From the NCBI GenBank assembly GCA_948467395.1, contig CAOKDX010000007.1:62001-126000 (forward strand): a stretch of 64,000 nucleotides of DNA, in the 5' to 3' direction. This document shows positions 51,355-61,643 of the stretch, piece by piece (position 1 is the first letter of the stretch; every line of letters starts with the position of its first letter). Under the pieces are notes generated by a model. That model was given only the letters and a program-made list of their open reading frames with translations, ran no database searches and was not told the DNA's origin. Origin of the DNA: an uncultured Clostridia bacterium. GTDB lineage: Bacteria; Bacillota; Clostridia; Lachnospirales; Lachnospiraceae. A program made the position numbers and the translations under genes.

Positions 51355-52265
51355 TCTTTCTCACCTCCTGTCAATTGTTTTCCTGTCACAGCAAGAAAAA
51401 CATCATCCATCTTTCCCTTCGTGATCTCATAGTCCTGAAAGAGCTCCGGATGATCCAATATGAGTTTTGTGGCTGCCGATGTATCCGGCACTGCCACGCG
51501 GTATGCATCGCGTATTTTCTCATAAGCCAGATCCAGACTGGCAATGCTGCTCTCCTCCACCCCATAAAATGTAATAAAATCACCGGTATAGGTATTTTTT
51601 AGCTGCAGCGGCGTCCCCTCGGCAGATATTTTTCCGTGATCCAGTATAATGACATAATCGGCATCTGCCGCTTCTTCCATATAATGTGTTGTAAGAAATA
51701 CGGTCATATGGGAATCCTTCCGGAGCTGTGACACCACATCCCATAGTTTCTTTCTGGTCTGCGGATCAAGCCCGGTGGTAGGCTCGTCCAGAATGAGTAT
51801 CTTCGGTCGATGCAGCAGGGCGCGGGCAATGTCAATCCTGCGCCGCTGTCCCCCGGAAAGTTTCCCCACCGGGCGTTTCATAAGGTCGCCAAATTCCAGA
51901 AGTCCCTCCAATTCATCCAGCCGTTCCTTAAACGCCCTCCCGGTCATGCCATACAGAGCTGCTCTGCTCTCCAGATTATCCTGTACAGTAAGCGCCTTAT
52001 CCAGTACCGAGTTCTGAAATACTACACCTAGGTTCCGTTTGATTGTATCCACATTGTGATCCAGATCCACTCCGTCAATTCGGATCGAACCACTGTCCTT
52101 CGCAAGCTGTCCGCACATAATCGATATTGTCGTACTCTTTCCTGCCCCGTTTAATCCAAGAAAGGCAAAAAGCTCCCCCTTCTTTACCCGAAAACTCAGA
52201 TCCTGCACCGCCTTTACTTCGCCAAAGGTCTTTGACAGGTTCTGTATCTCAATCACATTTCCCAT
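51351..52265 (-). CDS. ABC transporter ATP-binding protein (DrrA/CcmA type)
   Basis: This 304-residue ATPase has Walker A (FLGLNGAGKSTTISIM), Q loop (VVFQNSVLD), signature (KLSGGQRRRIDIARALL), Walker B (ILILDEPTTGLDPQ) and H loop (FLTTHYMEEA), plus the C-terminal DUF4162-like extension of drug and antibiotic exporters. The start at 52265 follows GGAGGAAG. The cargo is unknown. Confidence 0.93.
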   Translation of the reverse strand: MGNVIEIQNLSKTFGEVKAVQDLSFRVKKGELFAFLGLNGAGKSTTISIMCGQLAKDSGSIRIDGVDLDHNVDTIKRNLGVVFQNSVLDKALTVQDNLESRAALYGMTGRAFKERLDELEGLLEFGDLMKRPVGKLSGGQRRRIDIARALLHRPKILILDEPTTGLDPQTRKKLWDVVSQLRKDSHMTVFLTTHYMEEAADADYVIILDHGKISAEGTPLQLKNTYTGDFITFYGVEESSIASLDLAYEKIRDAYRVAVPDTSAATKLILDHPELFQDYEITKGKMDDVFLAVTGKQLTGGEKE

Positions 52266-52345
52266 CTCTTCCTCCATTCCAAAATATTATTTTTTTTAGT
52301 TTAACAGAAAACACTTATGTAAGTCAAATGTCTATAATAATTCAA

Positions 52346-52384
52346 ACGGTGTCCGTCTTGGAAAATTTCCAAAACGGACACCGT
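52346..52384 (-). terminator. Long hairpin terminator after the zinc-ribbon gene pair
   Basis: ACGGTGTCCGT (52346-52356) pairs perfectly with ACGGACACCGT (52374-52384), with extra TTGG/CCAA pairing inside. On the minus strand TTTGAATTATT follows. It lies 14 bp after the gene at 52399. Confidence 0.82.
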
Positions 52385-52398
52385 AAGTAATTTCTCTG

Positions 52399-53043
52399 CT
52401 ATAAATCAAATGTTTGATTTTCTGATTTGAAATCAATCGAAATCAATCCCTCCATAAAAGCAGTTACTTTTACAGTAAGATTCTCCTTTGTCCAGGATGA
52501 TGTCGCAGCTCTTTTTGGATCTTTGTCCTTTGAACCATACATCCTGGTAAGTATTGATTCATACTGCTTTATCAAATCACTATTCTGTACCTCTGCTTCT
52601 TTGTCTATTGTAATCACTATTATTACTCTTGAGAATTTATCCTCGGTAAATTTATAGGATATACTACTAGTAACGCCTTTGACACCTAAATAATCAGTTT
52701 CCATTACAGTAATGTTCCGTTTATCCTTTTTATCCTCAATTGCATCGTCAGGATACCGGCCTTTCAGTTCCTCCAATACCGATTCATAACTACTGCCCCA
52801 GTCCATCTCCACATAAAACGGATTCTTTAACGCCCTGATTTTAAAAAATATAGTTACTCCAATTGAAATTAACAAAAAAAATAAAAAAATAGCAATACCG
52901 CTTATAATAAGCTTTTTATGCTTTTTCTTTTTCACGGCCTGTATTTCTCTCAGAATCTCAGTCATAGGATTGCCGCATTTCATACACATCTCGGACTTTT
53001 CTGAAACACTTGCTCCACATTCGTTACATTTTATCAGTGCCAT
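52399..53043 (-). CDS. Zinc-ribbon membrane protein (214 aa)
   Basis: An N-terminal zinc ribbon (IKCNECGASVSEKSEMCMKCGNP read in parts: CNEC...CMKC) is followed by a transmembrane helix (LIISGIAIFLFFLLISIGVTI) and an outer domain of about 140 residues. I do not recognise the outer domain. It starts 2 bp after the stop of the next zinc-ribbon gene, with which it shares the MALI-C start. Base composition is visibly AT-richer than the neighbours. Confidence 0.7.
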   Translation of the reverse strand: MALIKCNECGASVSEKSEMCMKCGNPMTEILREIQAVKKKKHKKLIISGIAIFLFFLLISIGVTIFFKIRALKNPFYVEMDWGSSYESVLEELKGRYPDDAIEDKKDKRNITVMETDYLGVKGVTSSISYKFTEDKFSRVIIVITIDKEAEVQNSDLIKQYESILTRMYGSKDKDPKRAATSSWTKENLTVKVTAFMEGLISIDFKSENQTFDL

Positions 53044-53045
53044 AA

Positions 53046-53852
53046 TCAGTCCTCCGTATAAAGCGCCATCTCTTTATAGCAATTCATAGTCTTAGTATCT
53101 GCATCATTAAATGTGCTTGTATATGTTGTCAGGCTTCCCGTTGGATCAATAGCGCAGCCAACCAACTCCGTATAGGAATCATAGAACTTTTTTAAAGCAG
53201 TATATGCATCTTCATACTCTGCTGGTGGATTCTTCAAGTCTTTCATCAATAACTGAACCGTTTCCTGATTTCTCTTAATCTCATTAATGTCAGATTTGAA
53301 AGATTGATCCGAAAAAAGATTGGAAAGTGCTGTATCAAAATCAATAAAAAAATCATATTTTCCTTTTGTAAACTCATCTGTCTCATCATCAGATTTTTCA
53401 TATATTGCATTTTTCCATACTTTATGTATCAAATTACCACAGCTTTCTGCTTTTGCTGCACCAGATAACATAGTTATAACTGCTGTCTGTAAATTTTCTT
53501 TATAAACTGCTGCTGTTTTCTTATCATGCCATTGTTTCACAAAAAATCCGCCCGCACAGCCGAGAAGAATAACTGCTATAGCCACTATAATTAGATTGCG
53601 CTTCATTTTGCTCATTTTCTGCTTTGCATTTATTATCTCAACCTTTTGTGGTTCTGCAGTCGTTTCCTCCGCCAAATGAACAGGACAGCCACAGTGTGGG
53701 CATATCGTATCTATATCATTGAGTATTTCTCCACATTCGAGACACTTTTTCTCTAACTCTGGTTCTTCTTTCAAAATTGTTCCACAATGAATACACTTCA
53801 CTGCTTTCTCAGAAATCTGTTCTCCACATTCCGGGCAATATATTAATGCCAT
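53046..53852 (-). CDS. Double zinc-ribbon membrane protein (268 aa)
   Basis: Two zinc ribbons fill the first 60 residues (YCPECGEQISEKAVKCIHCG; KCLECGEILNDIDTICPHCG). A transmembrane helix (NLIIVAIAVILLGCAGGFF) and a helical outer domain of about 160 residues follow. No enzyme motif is visible. It heads a two-gene operon with the zinc-ribbon gene downstream, lies between two hairpin terminators and is AT-rich. Confidence 0.72.
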   Translation of the reverse strand: MALIYCPECGEQISEKAVKCIHCGTILKEEPELEKKCLECGEILNDIDTICPHCGCPVHLAEETTAEPQKVEIINAKQKMSKMKRNLIIVAIAVILLGCAGGFFVKQWHDKKTAAVYKENLQTAVITMLSGAAKAESCGNLIHKVWKNAIYEKSDDETDEFTKGKYDFFIDFDTALSNLFSDQSFKSDINEIKRNQETVQLLMKDLKNPPAEYEDAYTALKKFYDSYTELVGCAIDPTGSLTTYTSTFNDADTKTMNCYKEMALYTED

Positions 53853-53874
53853 AAAACTTCCTCCTCTGTCGTAT

Positions 53875-53906
53875 TTTTACCCCACAGAATTCACCTGCGG
53901 GGTAAA
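53875..53906 (-). terminator. Terminator after gpmI
   Basis: TTTTACCCCA and TGCGGGGTAAAA form a hairpin (one mismatch possible) with T tracts on both sides. It lies 35 bp after the gpmI stop. Confidence 0.85.
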
Positions 53907-53941
53907 ATCAAAAATTTACTCATATTATTCTATTTCTTTCA

Positions 53942-55489
53942 TCATCCCTTTTTCACCAGCAATGATTTTCCTGTCATCTCTTCTGGCTGCTGCAGTCCCA
54001 TCATCTGGATCAGTGTCGGGGCGATATCAGCAAGACACCCTCCCTCACGGAGCGTATACTTTTCATCGTAATTCACAAGAATAAACGGCACCGGGTTAAT
54101 GGTATGTGCAGTAAAGGGGGCACCGGACTCATAATCCACCAGCTGCTCGGCATTTCCGTGATCCGCACAAACAAACATCTGTCCATCCACTTCTTTTATG
54201 GCCTCCACTGCCCTTCCGACACACTCGTCTACTGCCTCTACCGCTTTGATGGCAGCATCCTCAATCCCAGTATGGCCAACCATATCTGGATTGGCAAAAT
54301 TAATAATGATCACATCATATTTATCGGATTTGATGGCATCAACCAGTCCGTCGCATACTTTATAAGCGCTCATCTCCGGCTGCAGATCATAGGTCGCCAC
54401 TTTCGGGGAATTTACAAGCAGGCGCTCTTCTCCCTCATTGGGTTCCTCAATCCCTCCATTAAAGAAAAAGGTAACGTGGGCATACTTCTCTGTCTCTGCT
54501 GTGCGAAGCTGCTTTAATCCATTCTTTGCCAGAAATTCTCCGAAAGTATTTGTGATCTCCACCTTATGGAAGGCAACAATCTTATTGGGGATCGTCACAT
54601 CATATTCCGTGAAGGCAATAAATGTCGTGGGGAAGAACCCTTTCCTTCTCTCAAAACCATCGAATTTGTCATCGCAGAAAGCACGGGTTATCTCACGTGC
54701 GCGGTCCGGGCGGAAATTATAAAAAATAATAGAATCCTTTTCCTTTACCGTCGCCACTGGCTTGTCATCCTTCATAATGACAGTGGGCTTTACAAACTCA
54801 TCGGTCTCTTCTTTATCATAGGAATTCTGGACCGCACAGAGACCGCAGGCCGCTGTCTCGCCCTCACCGAGAACCAATGCATTGTAAGCCTTTTCTACAC
54901 GGTCCCAGCGGTTATCACGGTCCATGACATAATAGCGTCCCATCACTGTCGCTACCTGTCCGACACCGATCTCTTCCATCTTGTCCATTGCCTCTTTAAC
55001 AAAATCCTTACCGGATGCCGGAGGAGTATCCCTGCCATCCAGAAAGGCGTGAAGATATACATTTTCAATACCGTTCCGCTTTGCCATCTCAAGCAGGGCG
55101 TACATATGGGTATTGTGGCTGTGTACGCCACCATCTGAAAGCAGTCCAAAGAGATGCAGGTCAGAATTATTGTTCTTACAATTCTCCATGGCTGCCATCA
55201 ATGCCTCATTTTCAAAGAATACACCGTCCTCAATCTCCTTGGTGATCCTTGTCAGCTCCTGATATACGATACGGCCGGCACCCATGTTCAGGTGTCCTAC
55301 CTCAGAATTACCCATCTGCCCATCGGGAAGTCCCACTGCCATTCCACTGGCATTTCCTTTCACAAAAGGACAATCCCTCATCAGTCCGTCCATTACCGGG
55401 GTATTTGCCTCTGCCACGGCATTCCCCTCTGTCTTTTCATTTAATCCATATCCATCTAAGATCATCAATACGGTTGGTTTCTTACTCAT
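53942..55489 (-). CDS. gpmI: Phosphoglycerate mutase, 2,3-bisphosphoglycerate-independent
   Basis: This 515-residue, manganese-dependent enzyme interconverts 3- and 2-phosphoglycerate. The N-terminal metal site MILDGYGL and the catalytic Ser in GNSEVGHLNMGAGR are present. Further metal ligands lie in NFANPDMVGHTG and CADHGNAEQL. The start at 55489 follows AAAGGAG. It has a near-consensus promoter and is not in a gap-pgk-tpi cluster here. Confidence 0.97.
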   Translation of the reverse strand: MSKKPTVLMILDGYGLNEKTEGNAVAEANTPVMDGLMRDCPFVKGNASGMAVGLPDGQMGNSEVGHLNMGAGRIVYQELTRITKEIEDGVFFENEALMAAMENCKNNNSDLHLFGLLSDGGVHSHNTHMYALLEMAKRNGIENVYLHAFLDGRDTPPASGKDFVKEAMDKMEEIGVGQVATVMGRYYVMDRDNRWDRVEKAYNALVLGEGETAACGLCAVQNSYDKEETDEFVKPTVIMKDDKPVATVKEKDSIIFYNFRPDRAREITRAFCDDKFDGFERRKGFFPTTFIAFTEYDVTIPNKIVAFHKVEITNTFGEFLAKNGLKQLRTAETEKYAHVTFFFNGGIEEPNEGEERLLVNSPKVATYDLQPEMSAYKVCDGLVDAIKSDKYDVIIINFANPDMVGHTGIEDAAIKAVEAVDECVGRAVEAIKEVDGQMFVCADHGNAEQLVDYESGAPFTAHTINPVPFILVNYDEKYTLREGGCLADIAPTLIQMMGLQQPEEMTGKSLLVKKG

Positions 55490-55528
55490 GTTCACGAGCT
55501 CCTTTCCTCAAATGCTTCTACTGACCTA

Positions 55529-55557
55529 TTATAAAGGAGTTTCCCGGAGAAGTCAAT
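55529..55557 (-). promoter_or_regulatory. Strong promoter of gpmI
   Basis: TTGACT (55557-55552), a 17-bp spacer and a perfect TATAAT (55534-55529) on the minus strand. This is the best sigma-A match I found in the window. Confidence 0.82.
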
Positions 55558-55571
55558 AATCGGCAAGAGTA

Positions 55572-57146
55572 CTATAGAGTAAACCTCTTTGTCTGCCGGC
55601 TCAGGTCTTCACTGAGTTCGGAAAGTCTCTCCGTCTCCTTATGACATTCCGATACAGCCGATGACAGACTCTGCATACTGGCGCTGGTCTGCTGGGTGGA
55701 TGCCGCATTCTGTTCGGAGATGGCGGCCAGCTGCTCCACCACACCGTGGATAATGTCCTTCTGTTTCTCCAGAAGACCCGTCTGCTCGTAAATGCTGTCG
55801 GAAACAGACGCCACATCCCCCATTCCCTTCTGCAGCCCCTGAAAAGCCTCTCTGGTGTCCTCCAGCTTCACTTTCTGGGAAATCACTGCCTGATTTACCT
55901 TTTTCATGGTAGATACGCTGACACCAGAATTAGTCAAAAGCTCCTTCACAACCTCTTCAATCTCACCTGCACTTTCGGCAGATTCCTCCGCCAGCTGACG
56001 AATCTCCTCTGCCACAACGGCAAATCCCTTCCCCGCCTCTCCCGCTCTGGCGGCCTCGATGGAGGCGTTCAGGGATAAGAGGCTGGTCTGTTCGGCGATA
56101 TTCTGTATCATCTCCACAGCCTCCTCAATCCGCTCTGCCGAGACATTGGTAGCCTTTGTCTGATCTGCCACCTGCCCGATATCGGAAGACGTCTGTTGAT
56201 TGATCACGGCAAGATCCCGCAGGATCTCGTCTACCCTTCTGGATAAGCCTGTCATGGAAGAGACCGCCTGTTCCAGTTTCTTCGTATTCTCCACATTCCT
56301 CACTATCACATCGGCCATATCGGTAACCTGTTCACTGGCCGATGAAGTCTCCTGAGCCTGGGATATACTTCCCTGGGCAATCTCCTCCATGGCATTATCC
56401 ACACTGCTTACACTGTCCGCAATATGGGTAAACCTTTTAGAAAATTTCAGATTGCTGCTGTTGAGCTGCTCGGTTTGTTTGGCAATAACAGAAACAATGA
56501 TCTTCAGCTGCCTGTGCAGGTCGGAAACGGCATTATTGATAATCACAATTTCATTTCGGCTCTTCCTCTTTGATGTCTCCTCCACCGGTGCACTCAGATC
56601 GCCCCTGGCCAGTGTCTCTACCCGTTTCGAAGTCTTGCGGATCCGCGAAGCAATGGAATTCGAGATCAGTATCGCGATGACCAGGCAGAACACATAGGCG
56701 ATAACGCCCACAATCACAAGTGTTATCACCGTCTCTTTGATAAACTGGTCAACACCCTCTTTGGGTTCCCCGGCCAGTACCATGCCGCGGTCTGTCATTT
56801 TATACAGTCCATAATATACCTGTCCATTGATGACAACATCATCCGAAAAATAGGTCTCCCCATTCTCAATCACCTTCTGTACAACTACATCACTGGCCTT
56901 TTCTCCAAACATTTCAGGGGTTGAACTGCTAACTACCGTATCCCCGTCGTATGCTACAAGAGTGATTCCCACACCTTCCAAATATCCCACATAACCATTA
57001 TAGCCGGTAACAGCAACCTCCAGTGTCTCCCTTACCCGGCTGTTCATCTCACGAACTGTAATCCGTATGCTGCACACAATAAGCAGCGCGGTGAGAATAA
57101 ACAGAGAAATCATTTCCATCAGAATTAATTTTGTCTTAATCTTCAT
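55572..57146 (-). CDS. Methyl-accepting chemotaxis protein
   Basis: This 524-residue receptor has one helix at the N-terminus ([20 protein letters not shown]), an outer Cache-like domain of about 110 residues, a second helix ([21 protein letters not shown]), HAMP, and a signalling domain with tip [23 protein letters not shown]. It lacks the basic tail of the receptor at 10623. The ligand is unknown. Confidence 0.93.
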   Translation of the reverse strand: MKIKTKLILMEMISLFILTALLIVCSIRITVREMNSRVRETLEVAVTGYNGYVGYLEGVGITLVAYDGDTVVSSSTPEMFGEKASDVVVQKVIENGETYFSDDVVINGQVYYGLYKMTDRGMVLAGEPKEGVDQFIKETVITLVIVGVIAYVFCLVIAILISNSIASRIRKTSKRVETLARGDLSAPVEETSKRKSRNEIVIINNAVSDLHRQLKIIVSVIAKQTEQLNSSNLKFSKRFTHIADSVSSVDNAMEEIAQGSISQAQETSSASEQVTDMADVIVRNVENTKKLEQAVSSMTGLSRRVDEILRDLAVINQQTSSDIGQVADQTKATNVSAERIEEAVEMIQNIAEQTSLLSLNASIEAARAGEAGKGFAVVAEEIRQLAEESAESAGEIEEVVKELLTNSGVSVSTMKKVNQAVISQKVKLEDTREAFQGLQKGMGDVASVSDSIYEQTGLLEKQKDIIHGVVEQLAAISEQNAASTQQTSASMQSLSSAVSECHKETERLSELSEDLSRQTKRFTL

Positions 57147-57210
57147 ATGCCTTCATCCTTTCTGGTGTTTCGAGCAGGTCACAGCGGGCTGGCGGCAGAA
57201 ACGGGGAATA

Positions 57211-58845
57211 TTATCCCCTGTTCTGCGCGTCAACCAGATTTTCACTCTGATACATCCTGCGTAATTTTGGTTTCTCAATTTTTCCTGTGGGGTTCCTCGG
57301 CACATCGGCAAAGAAGATCCTGCGCGGCCTCTTATACCTCGGCAGTCCCCTGCAAAAATCATTGATCTGATCTTCTGTACAAATCATATCCGGCTTCAGT
57401 TCTATAATAGCTGCCGAAATCTCTCCCAGGCGGTCATCCTGAAGCCCTATCACCGCCACATCTTTGATGGCCTCATGACGGCTGAGGAAATTTTCAATCT
57501 GCACCGGATAGATGTTTTCACCGCCGCTGATGATAACATCCTTCTTCCGGTCAACCAGATAGATAAACCCGTCCTCATCCATCTCCGCCATATCACCAGT
57601 GTAAAGCCAGTCCCCGTGAAGTACCTCGTCAGTAGCTTCGGGATCGTTGTAATAGCATTTCATCACCCCTGGTCCCTTCACCGCCAGCTCACCCACCTCA
57701 CCCTGGGCGGCCTCACTGCCATCCTCACCTATAATCTTTGCTTCCCAGCCGTATCCTGGCACACCAATGGCACCCACCTTATGTATATTTTCCACGCCCA
57801 GATGCACGCATCCCGGACCAATGGATTCGCTGAGTCCATAATTGGTGTCATACTGGTGATCCGGAAAATATCCTTTCCATCTGCGGATCAGGCTCTGGGG
57901 CACCGGCTGCGCCCCGATATGCATCAGGCGCCACTGTTCCAGATCATAGTCCTCCTTCTTTAATCTGCCGCTGTCCAGCTCTACCAGTATATCCTGTGCC
58001 CAGGGTACCAAAAGCCAGACAATGGTGCATTTTTCCTCCGACACTGTCTCCAGAATCGTCTTCGGGCTCACTCCCTTCAGAAGCACTGCCTTTCCAGCAC
58101 TGAGAAGACTGCCAAACCAATGCATCTTGGCCCCGGTATGGTACAGCGGCGGAATGCATAGGAATACGTCCTCCCTTGTCTGTCCGTGGTGCATCTGCTC
58201 AACCCGGCAGGAATGCATCAGGCTCTCATGATCGTGCAGAATGGCTTTCGGAAACCCGGTAGTTCCAGAAGAAAAGTAGATCGCGGCATCATCTTCATCG
58301 GCAAGTTCAATGCCCGGAGCCAGACTGGGACAGTTGGCAGCCAGCTTGTCATAGTCTTCCGCAAAGGATGGGCAGTCCCCTCCTACATAGAACAAAAGAC
58401 GGTTCTGGCTGATGGAGTCTGCTATCTCTTCCACACGGCCGGTAAATTCCGGTCCAAATACTAGCACATCCACCTCGGCAAGCTCCAGACAGTACTCAAT
58501 CTCATCCGGGGCATAACGAAAATTCAACGGCACTGCCAGGGCCCCTGTCTTCAGTATCCCAAAATAGATGGGCAGCCACTCCAGGCAGTTCATCAAAAGA
58601 ATAGCCACCTTATCGCCCTTGCGGATTCCCCGGCTCATGAGAAGCTGGGCAAAACGATTTGCCTTTTCATCAAAGACATGCCAGGTAATCTCTCTGCGGT
58701 AATGGCACATGGGACTGGACTCGATGAGTTCATAGTCCCTCCATGTAACCCTTCTCCTCTCCTGAATGTCCGGATTTATCTCAACCAGACTGACATCATC
58801 CGGATACTGTCTGGCATTTCTTTCCAATAAATCTGTAATCGGCAT
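57211..58845 (-). CDS. Acyl-CoA synthetase (AMP-forming)
   Basis: This 544-residue class I adenylate-forming enzyme has the phosphate loop IYFSSGTTGFPKA, the A5 motif NYGLSES, A7 (WLYTGDM), A8 (DGFIYLVDRKKDVIISGGENIYP read in parts) and the catalytic Lys in NPTGKIEKPKL. It joins a carboxylic acid to CoA. Chain length cannot be read from sequence. It stands alone without beta-oxidation genes. Confidence 0.9.
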   Translation of the reverse strand: MPITDLLERNARQYPDDVSLVEINPDIQERRRVTWRDYELIESSPMCHYRREITWHVFDEKANRFAQLLMSRGIRKGDKVAILLMNCLEWLPIYFGILKTGALAVPLNFRYAPDEIEYCLELAEVDVLVFGPEFTGRVEEIADSISQNRLLFYVGGDCPSFAEDYDKLAANCPSLAPGIELADEDDAAIYFSSGTTGFPKAILHDHESLMHSCRVEQMHHGQTREDVFLCIPPLYHTGAKMHWFGSLLSAGKAVLLKGVSPKTILETVSEEKCTIVWLLVPWAQDILVELDSGRLKKEDYDLEQWRLMHIGAQPVPQSLIRRWKGYFPDHQYDTNYGLSESIGPGCVHLGVENIHKVGAIGVPGYGWEAKIIGEDGSEAAQGEVGELAVKGPGVMKCYYNDPEATDEVLHGDWLYTGDMAEMDEDGFIYLVDRKKDVIISGGENIYPVQIENFLSRHEAIKDVAVIGLQDDRLGEISAAIIELKPDMICTEDQINDFCRGLPRYKRPRRIFFADVPRNPTGKIEKPKLRRMYQSENLVDAQNRG

Positions 58846-58885
58846 TGATCTTCTCCTCCAACTGGTATAATAGCACCATTATATC

Positions 58886-59545
58886 TCATTGCAGACTTTT
58901 TAGCAAGGAAATCGCATCGGTTATCTCATAAAGAATATGATCACAATATTTCCCAAATTCTCCGTCCTCATATCCCCAAGCCTCTTCCTTCACCCCCACC
59001 GTCACAAACCCGCCGCTGCCGGCCCCCTTCAGCGCTGGTATAATGTCCTCAAAAACGATGCAGGCGTCGGGGCTGCAGCCCAGCTTCTCGGCTTCTTTTA
59101 TGTATATATCCGGAAACTCCTTGCACCGCTCTACCTCATTCCCCTCGGTAAAGGAGTGAAACAGATCATACACCCCGTTATTTTTCAGGCACGGTTCAAA
59201 GAGAAGTGCCGTATTCGAGGTGGCGACTCCCGCCGGAATCCCCTGCTCCCGCAGCCACAGCAGCAGTTCCATTGTCCCCGGCCGGATCCGCACCCTCTCT
59301 GAATAGGCTTGGAGCGCCATGGCATTCCATTCTGCCATCACCTCACCGGCATTCAGCGGCAGCCGGAACCGGGCAATGGTATACTCTGCCACCTGTTCAA
59401 ATCCCATGGCCTTAATGGCATCCGAATAATCTTCCGGCACCCGAATGCCGTATTTCCCCAGAAAATCCACATCCACCTGCCGCCAGACCCAGGTGGAATC
59501 TAAAATCGTCCCGTCAAGATCAAATATAACTCCTTCGATTTTCAA
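58886..59545 (-). CDS. HAD family hydrolase, beta-phosphoglucomutase-like
   Basis: This 219-residue protein has HAD motif I (VIFDLDGTILDS), motif II (GVATSNTA) and motif IV (CIVFEDIIPALKGA), with a four-helix cap as in beta-phosphoglucomutase and phosphoglycolate phosphatase. The substrate is not known. The start codon is TTG and overlaps the GDSL gene stop (TTGA). Confidence 0.85.
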   Translation of the reverse strand: MKIEGVIFDLDGTILDSTWVWRQVDVDFLGKYGIRVPEDYSDAIKAMGFEQVAEYTIARFRLPLNAGEVMAEWNAMALQAYSERVRIRPGTMELLLWLREQGIPAGVATSNTALLFEPCLKNNGVYDLFHSFTEGNEVERCKEFPDIYIKEAEKLGCSPDACIVFEDIIPALKGAGSGGFVTVGVKEEAWGYEDGEFGKYCDHILYEITDAISLLKSLQ

Positions 59546-60336
59546 TTTTTTCTTCGTCCTCCATTCCTTATGGCCTTTATCACCTTACTTCCAATCCTGG
59601 CATGCCCTTTCTTATTTGGATGCGGGTCAATATCCCTGCCGGATATGGTCATATTGAGAAGGCTTTCCTCTGTCCTGTCAAACTCTTCCTTTATATCCAC
59701 TATCGTATATTCCCCGGACTCACAAAACGCCTCATTCAGCAGTCCGACATACCGCTCTGTCAGATAATGCAGATTGGCAAAACCAGAAAGATCGCCGCAG
59801 GGATTATATACATTGTTGGCATAGATCTGCGCCTCTGGGGAGATACTGTGGATTGCCCGGATAATCTTCGGGAAATTTACGGCAAACTGGCTGCATGCTT
59901 CCCGGAACATCTGATCCCCCTTTTCAATATAATCCCGCAGGTCCCGGTCCAGACTGACGAGATGCAGCAGATCGTTGGATCCGATCGACAGGGTGACGAT
60001 ATCCGCATATTTCAGGGTGGCGCGGTATTTGCGGTACATATTATTGTCCGGATTGGTCAGTATATCCAGAAGCTGTTCACTGCGGAGTCCGTTTGTACCA
60101 AGATTTGCCATAAATACATAATCATAATTCTCTTCCAGATAATGTCCCACCTGGCCCACATAAGAATCCTTTTCCGGATCCGGCAGTCCATAGCCATGAG
60201 CGATGCTGTCGCCCAGTGCCACATAGCGCACGCTGCTCGACACCTTATCTCCTGATCCCACTTTAACTACAGGCATTTTCCAGAATCCAATCACCACCGC
60301 AGATAAAAGAACACCTGCACGAATCCACCATTTCAC
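59542..60336 (-). CDS. SGNH/GDSL hydrolase, exported
   Basis: This 264-residue protein has an N-terminal hydrophobic signal (AGVLLSAVVIGFWKM) and the SGNH blocks: YVALGDSIAHGYG (Ser), ANLGTNG, SIGSNDLL (Asn) and DIDPHPNKKGHA (Asp/His). It is a probable esterase or lipase acting outside the membrane. The start is GTG after AAGGAGG. It is coupled to the HAD gene. Confidence 0.87.
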   Translation of the reverse strand: MKWWIRAGVLLSAVVIGFWKMPVVKVGSGDKVSSSVRYVALGDSIAHGYGLPDPEKDSYVGQVGHYLEENYDYVFMANLGTNGLRSEQLLDILTNPDNNMYRKYRATLKYADIVTLSIGSNDLLHLVSLDRDLRDYIEKGDQMFREACSQFAVNFPKIIRAIHSISPEAQIYANNVYNPCGDLSGFANLHYLTERYVGLLNEAFCESGEYTIVDIKEEFDRTEESLLNMTISGRDIDPHPNKKGHARIGSKVIKAIRNGGRRKN

Positions 60337-60420
60337 CCATACCAGCCTCCTTATCCCAAGTCGTTGTACTAGTATTTCCCCAGGCAGGTGAATTCATGCA
60401 GGTAATAAAATTTAATCTGC

Positions 60421-61158
60421 TTATTCTGCTTCCTCTTCTACATTGTGGTAAACATTCTGTACATCATCGTCCTCGTCCAGAAGATCAATGATCCGGTTGA
60501 ACATTTTTTTGTCCTCATCACTGGCAAGCGCCACATAATTCTGCGGAATCATCGTGATCTCTGCCTGTACCATGGGGACTCCCTCCTTCTCCAGAGCCTC
60601 CCTCACCGCACTGAATTCCTCCGGAGCAGTAAGTATCTCGTAGCTGTCCTCTTCCTCATTGAAATCCTCTGCCCCGGCATCCAGTGCCGCCATCATAAAT
60701 TCGTCGGCATCCGTATCGTATTCTTCCTTGTCGATTATAATCTGCCCCTTCTGGTCGAACATATAGGAAACGCAGCCGGTGGTTCCGACATTTCCATTCC
60801 CCTTCGTAAAAGCATTTCGCACATTAGAAGCGGTTCGGTTCTTATTGTCAGTCAGCGCCTCCACTATGATCGCCGTTCCGCTTGGACCATATCCCTCATA
60901 AGTACAGCTGACATAATTTACGGCATCCACATTCCCGGCCGCTTTCTTTATCCCACGGTCAATCGTGTCATTCGGCATATTATTTGCCTTCGCCTTAGCG
61001 ATCACATCGCGGAGCTTGCTATTACTATTGGGATCCGGTCCTCCCTCCTTAACCGCTACCGCAATCTCTCTCCCGATCACCGTAAAAATCTTTCCCCTCT
61101 TCGCATCATTTTTTTCCTTTTTGTGCTTGATATTTGAAAATTTAGAATGTCCTGACAT
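60421..61158 (-). CDS. YebC/PmpR family protein (TACO1-like)
   Basis: This 245-residue cytoplasmic protein begins [15 protein letters not shown] and has the family's acidic C-terminal part. YebC-type proteins have been described as transcription regulators and, more recently, as factors that help ribosomes through proline stretches. Its ATG directly follows the argR stop and its ribosome site (GGAGGAAAGG) lies inside the end of argR. Confidence 0.95.
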   Translation of the reverse strand: MSGHSKFSNIKHKKEKNDAKRGKIFTVIGREIAVAVKEGGPDPNSNSKLRDVIAKAKANNMPNDTIDRGIKKAAGNVDAVNYVSCTYEGYGPSGTAIIVEALTDNKNRTASNVRNAFTKGNGNVGTTGCVSYMFDQKGQIIIDKEEYDTDADEFMMAALDAGAEDFNEEEDSYEILTAPEEFSAVREALEKEGVPMVQAEITMIPQNYVALASDEDKKMFNRIIDLLDEDDDVQNVYHNVEEEAE

Positions 61159-61623
61159 TTATCCTTTCCTCCATAATCCATTAATCTCTTCCATCACTGC
61201 CGGCACGAGCCCCGCCGTCCGCACAGCGCACATCACCGTATCGTCACCCGCGATGGATCCAGCAATTTCCTCGATTCCCATGGCATCTACTGCCGCCGCC
61301 ACCGCCATGGCCATACCGCTCACCGTCCGGATCACAACCAGATTATCCGCCTGGACCACCGACACGATCCCGTCCTGCAGCACCCGGGCGTAGCGGTCGG
61401 AGTAGGCGGGCGGCGGGTTTCCGCCATGCTCCGTCACTGCATATTTGGGCTTCCCATTCCTTCCTGACACCTTTGTCAGGGCTAGTTCCCGGATATCCCG
61501 GCTCACCGTAGCCTGTGTTACCTGAAATCCCGCCTCCAGCAGGCGTTTCGCCAGATCCTCCTGGGTCTCTATCTCATACCGGTCTATCAGCTCCAGTATC
61601 TTATTTTGTCTTGAACGTTTCAC
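61159..61623 (-). CDS. argR: Arginine repressor ArgR
   Basis: This 154-residue protein has an N-terminal winged helix (RQNKILELIDRYEIETQEDL) and the C-terminal arginine-binding, hexamer-forming domain (GSIAGDDTVMCAVRT). The start is GTG at 61623, 4 bp after GGAGCGG; an upstream ATG at 61647 would overlap nadK. Its place after nadK is usual in Clostridia, but recN, the usual next gene, is absent here. Confidence 0.93.
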   Translation of the reverse strand: MKRSRQNKILELIDRYEIETQEDLAKRLLEAGFQVTQATVSRDIRELALTKVSGRNGKPKYAVTEHGGNPPPAYSDRYARVLQDGIVSVVQADNLVVIRTVSGMAMAVAAAVDAMGIEEIAGSIAGDDTVMCAVRTAGLVPAVMEEINGLWRKG

Positions 61624-61643
61624 AATACCGCTCCATTCCCCGA

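Noticed and set aside
57211..58845. Possible bile acid-CoA ligase (BaiB)
   Set aside because: The motifs are those of general acyl-CoA ligases and no other bai-type gene is near.
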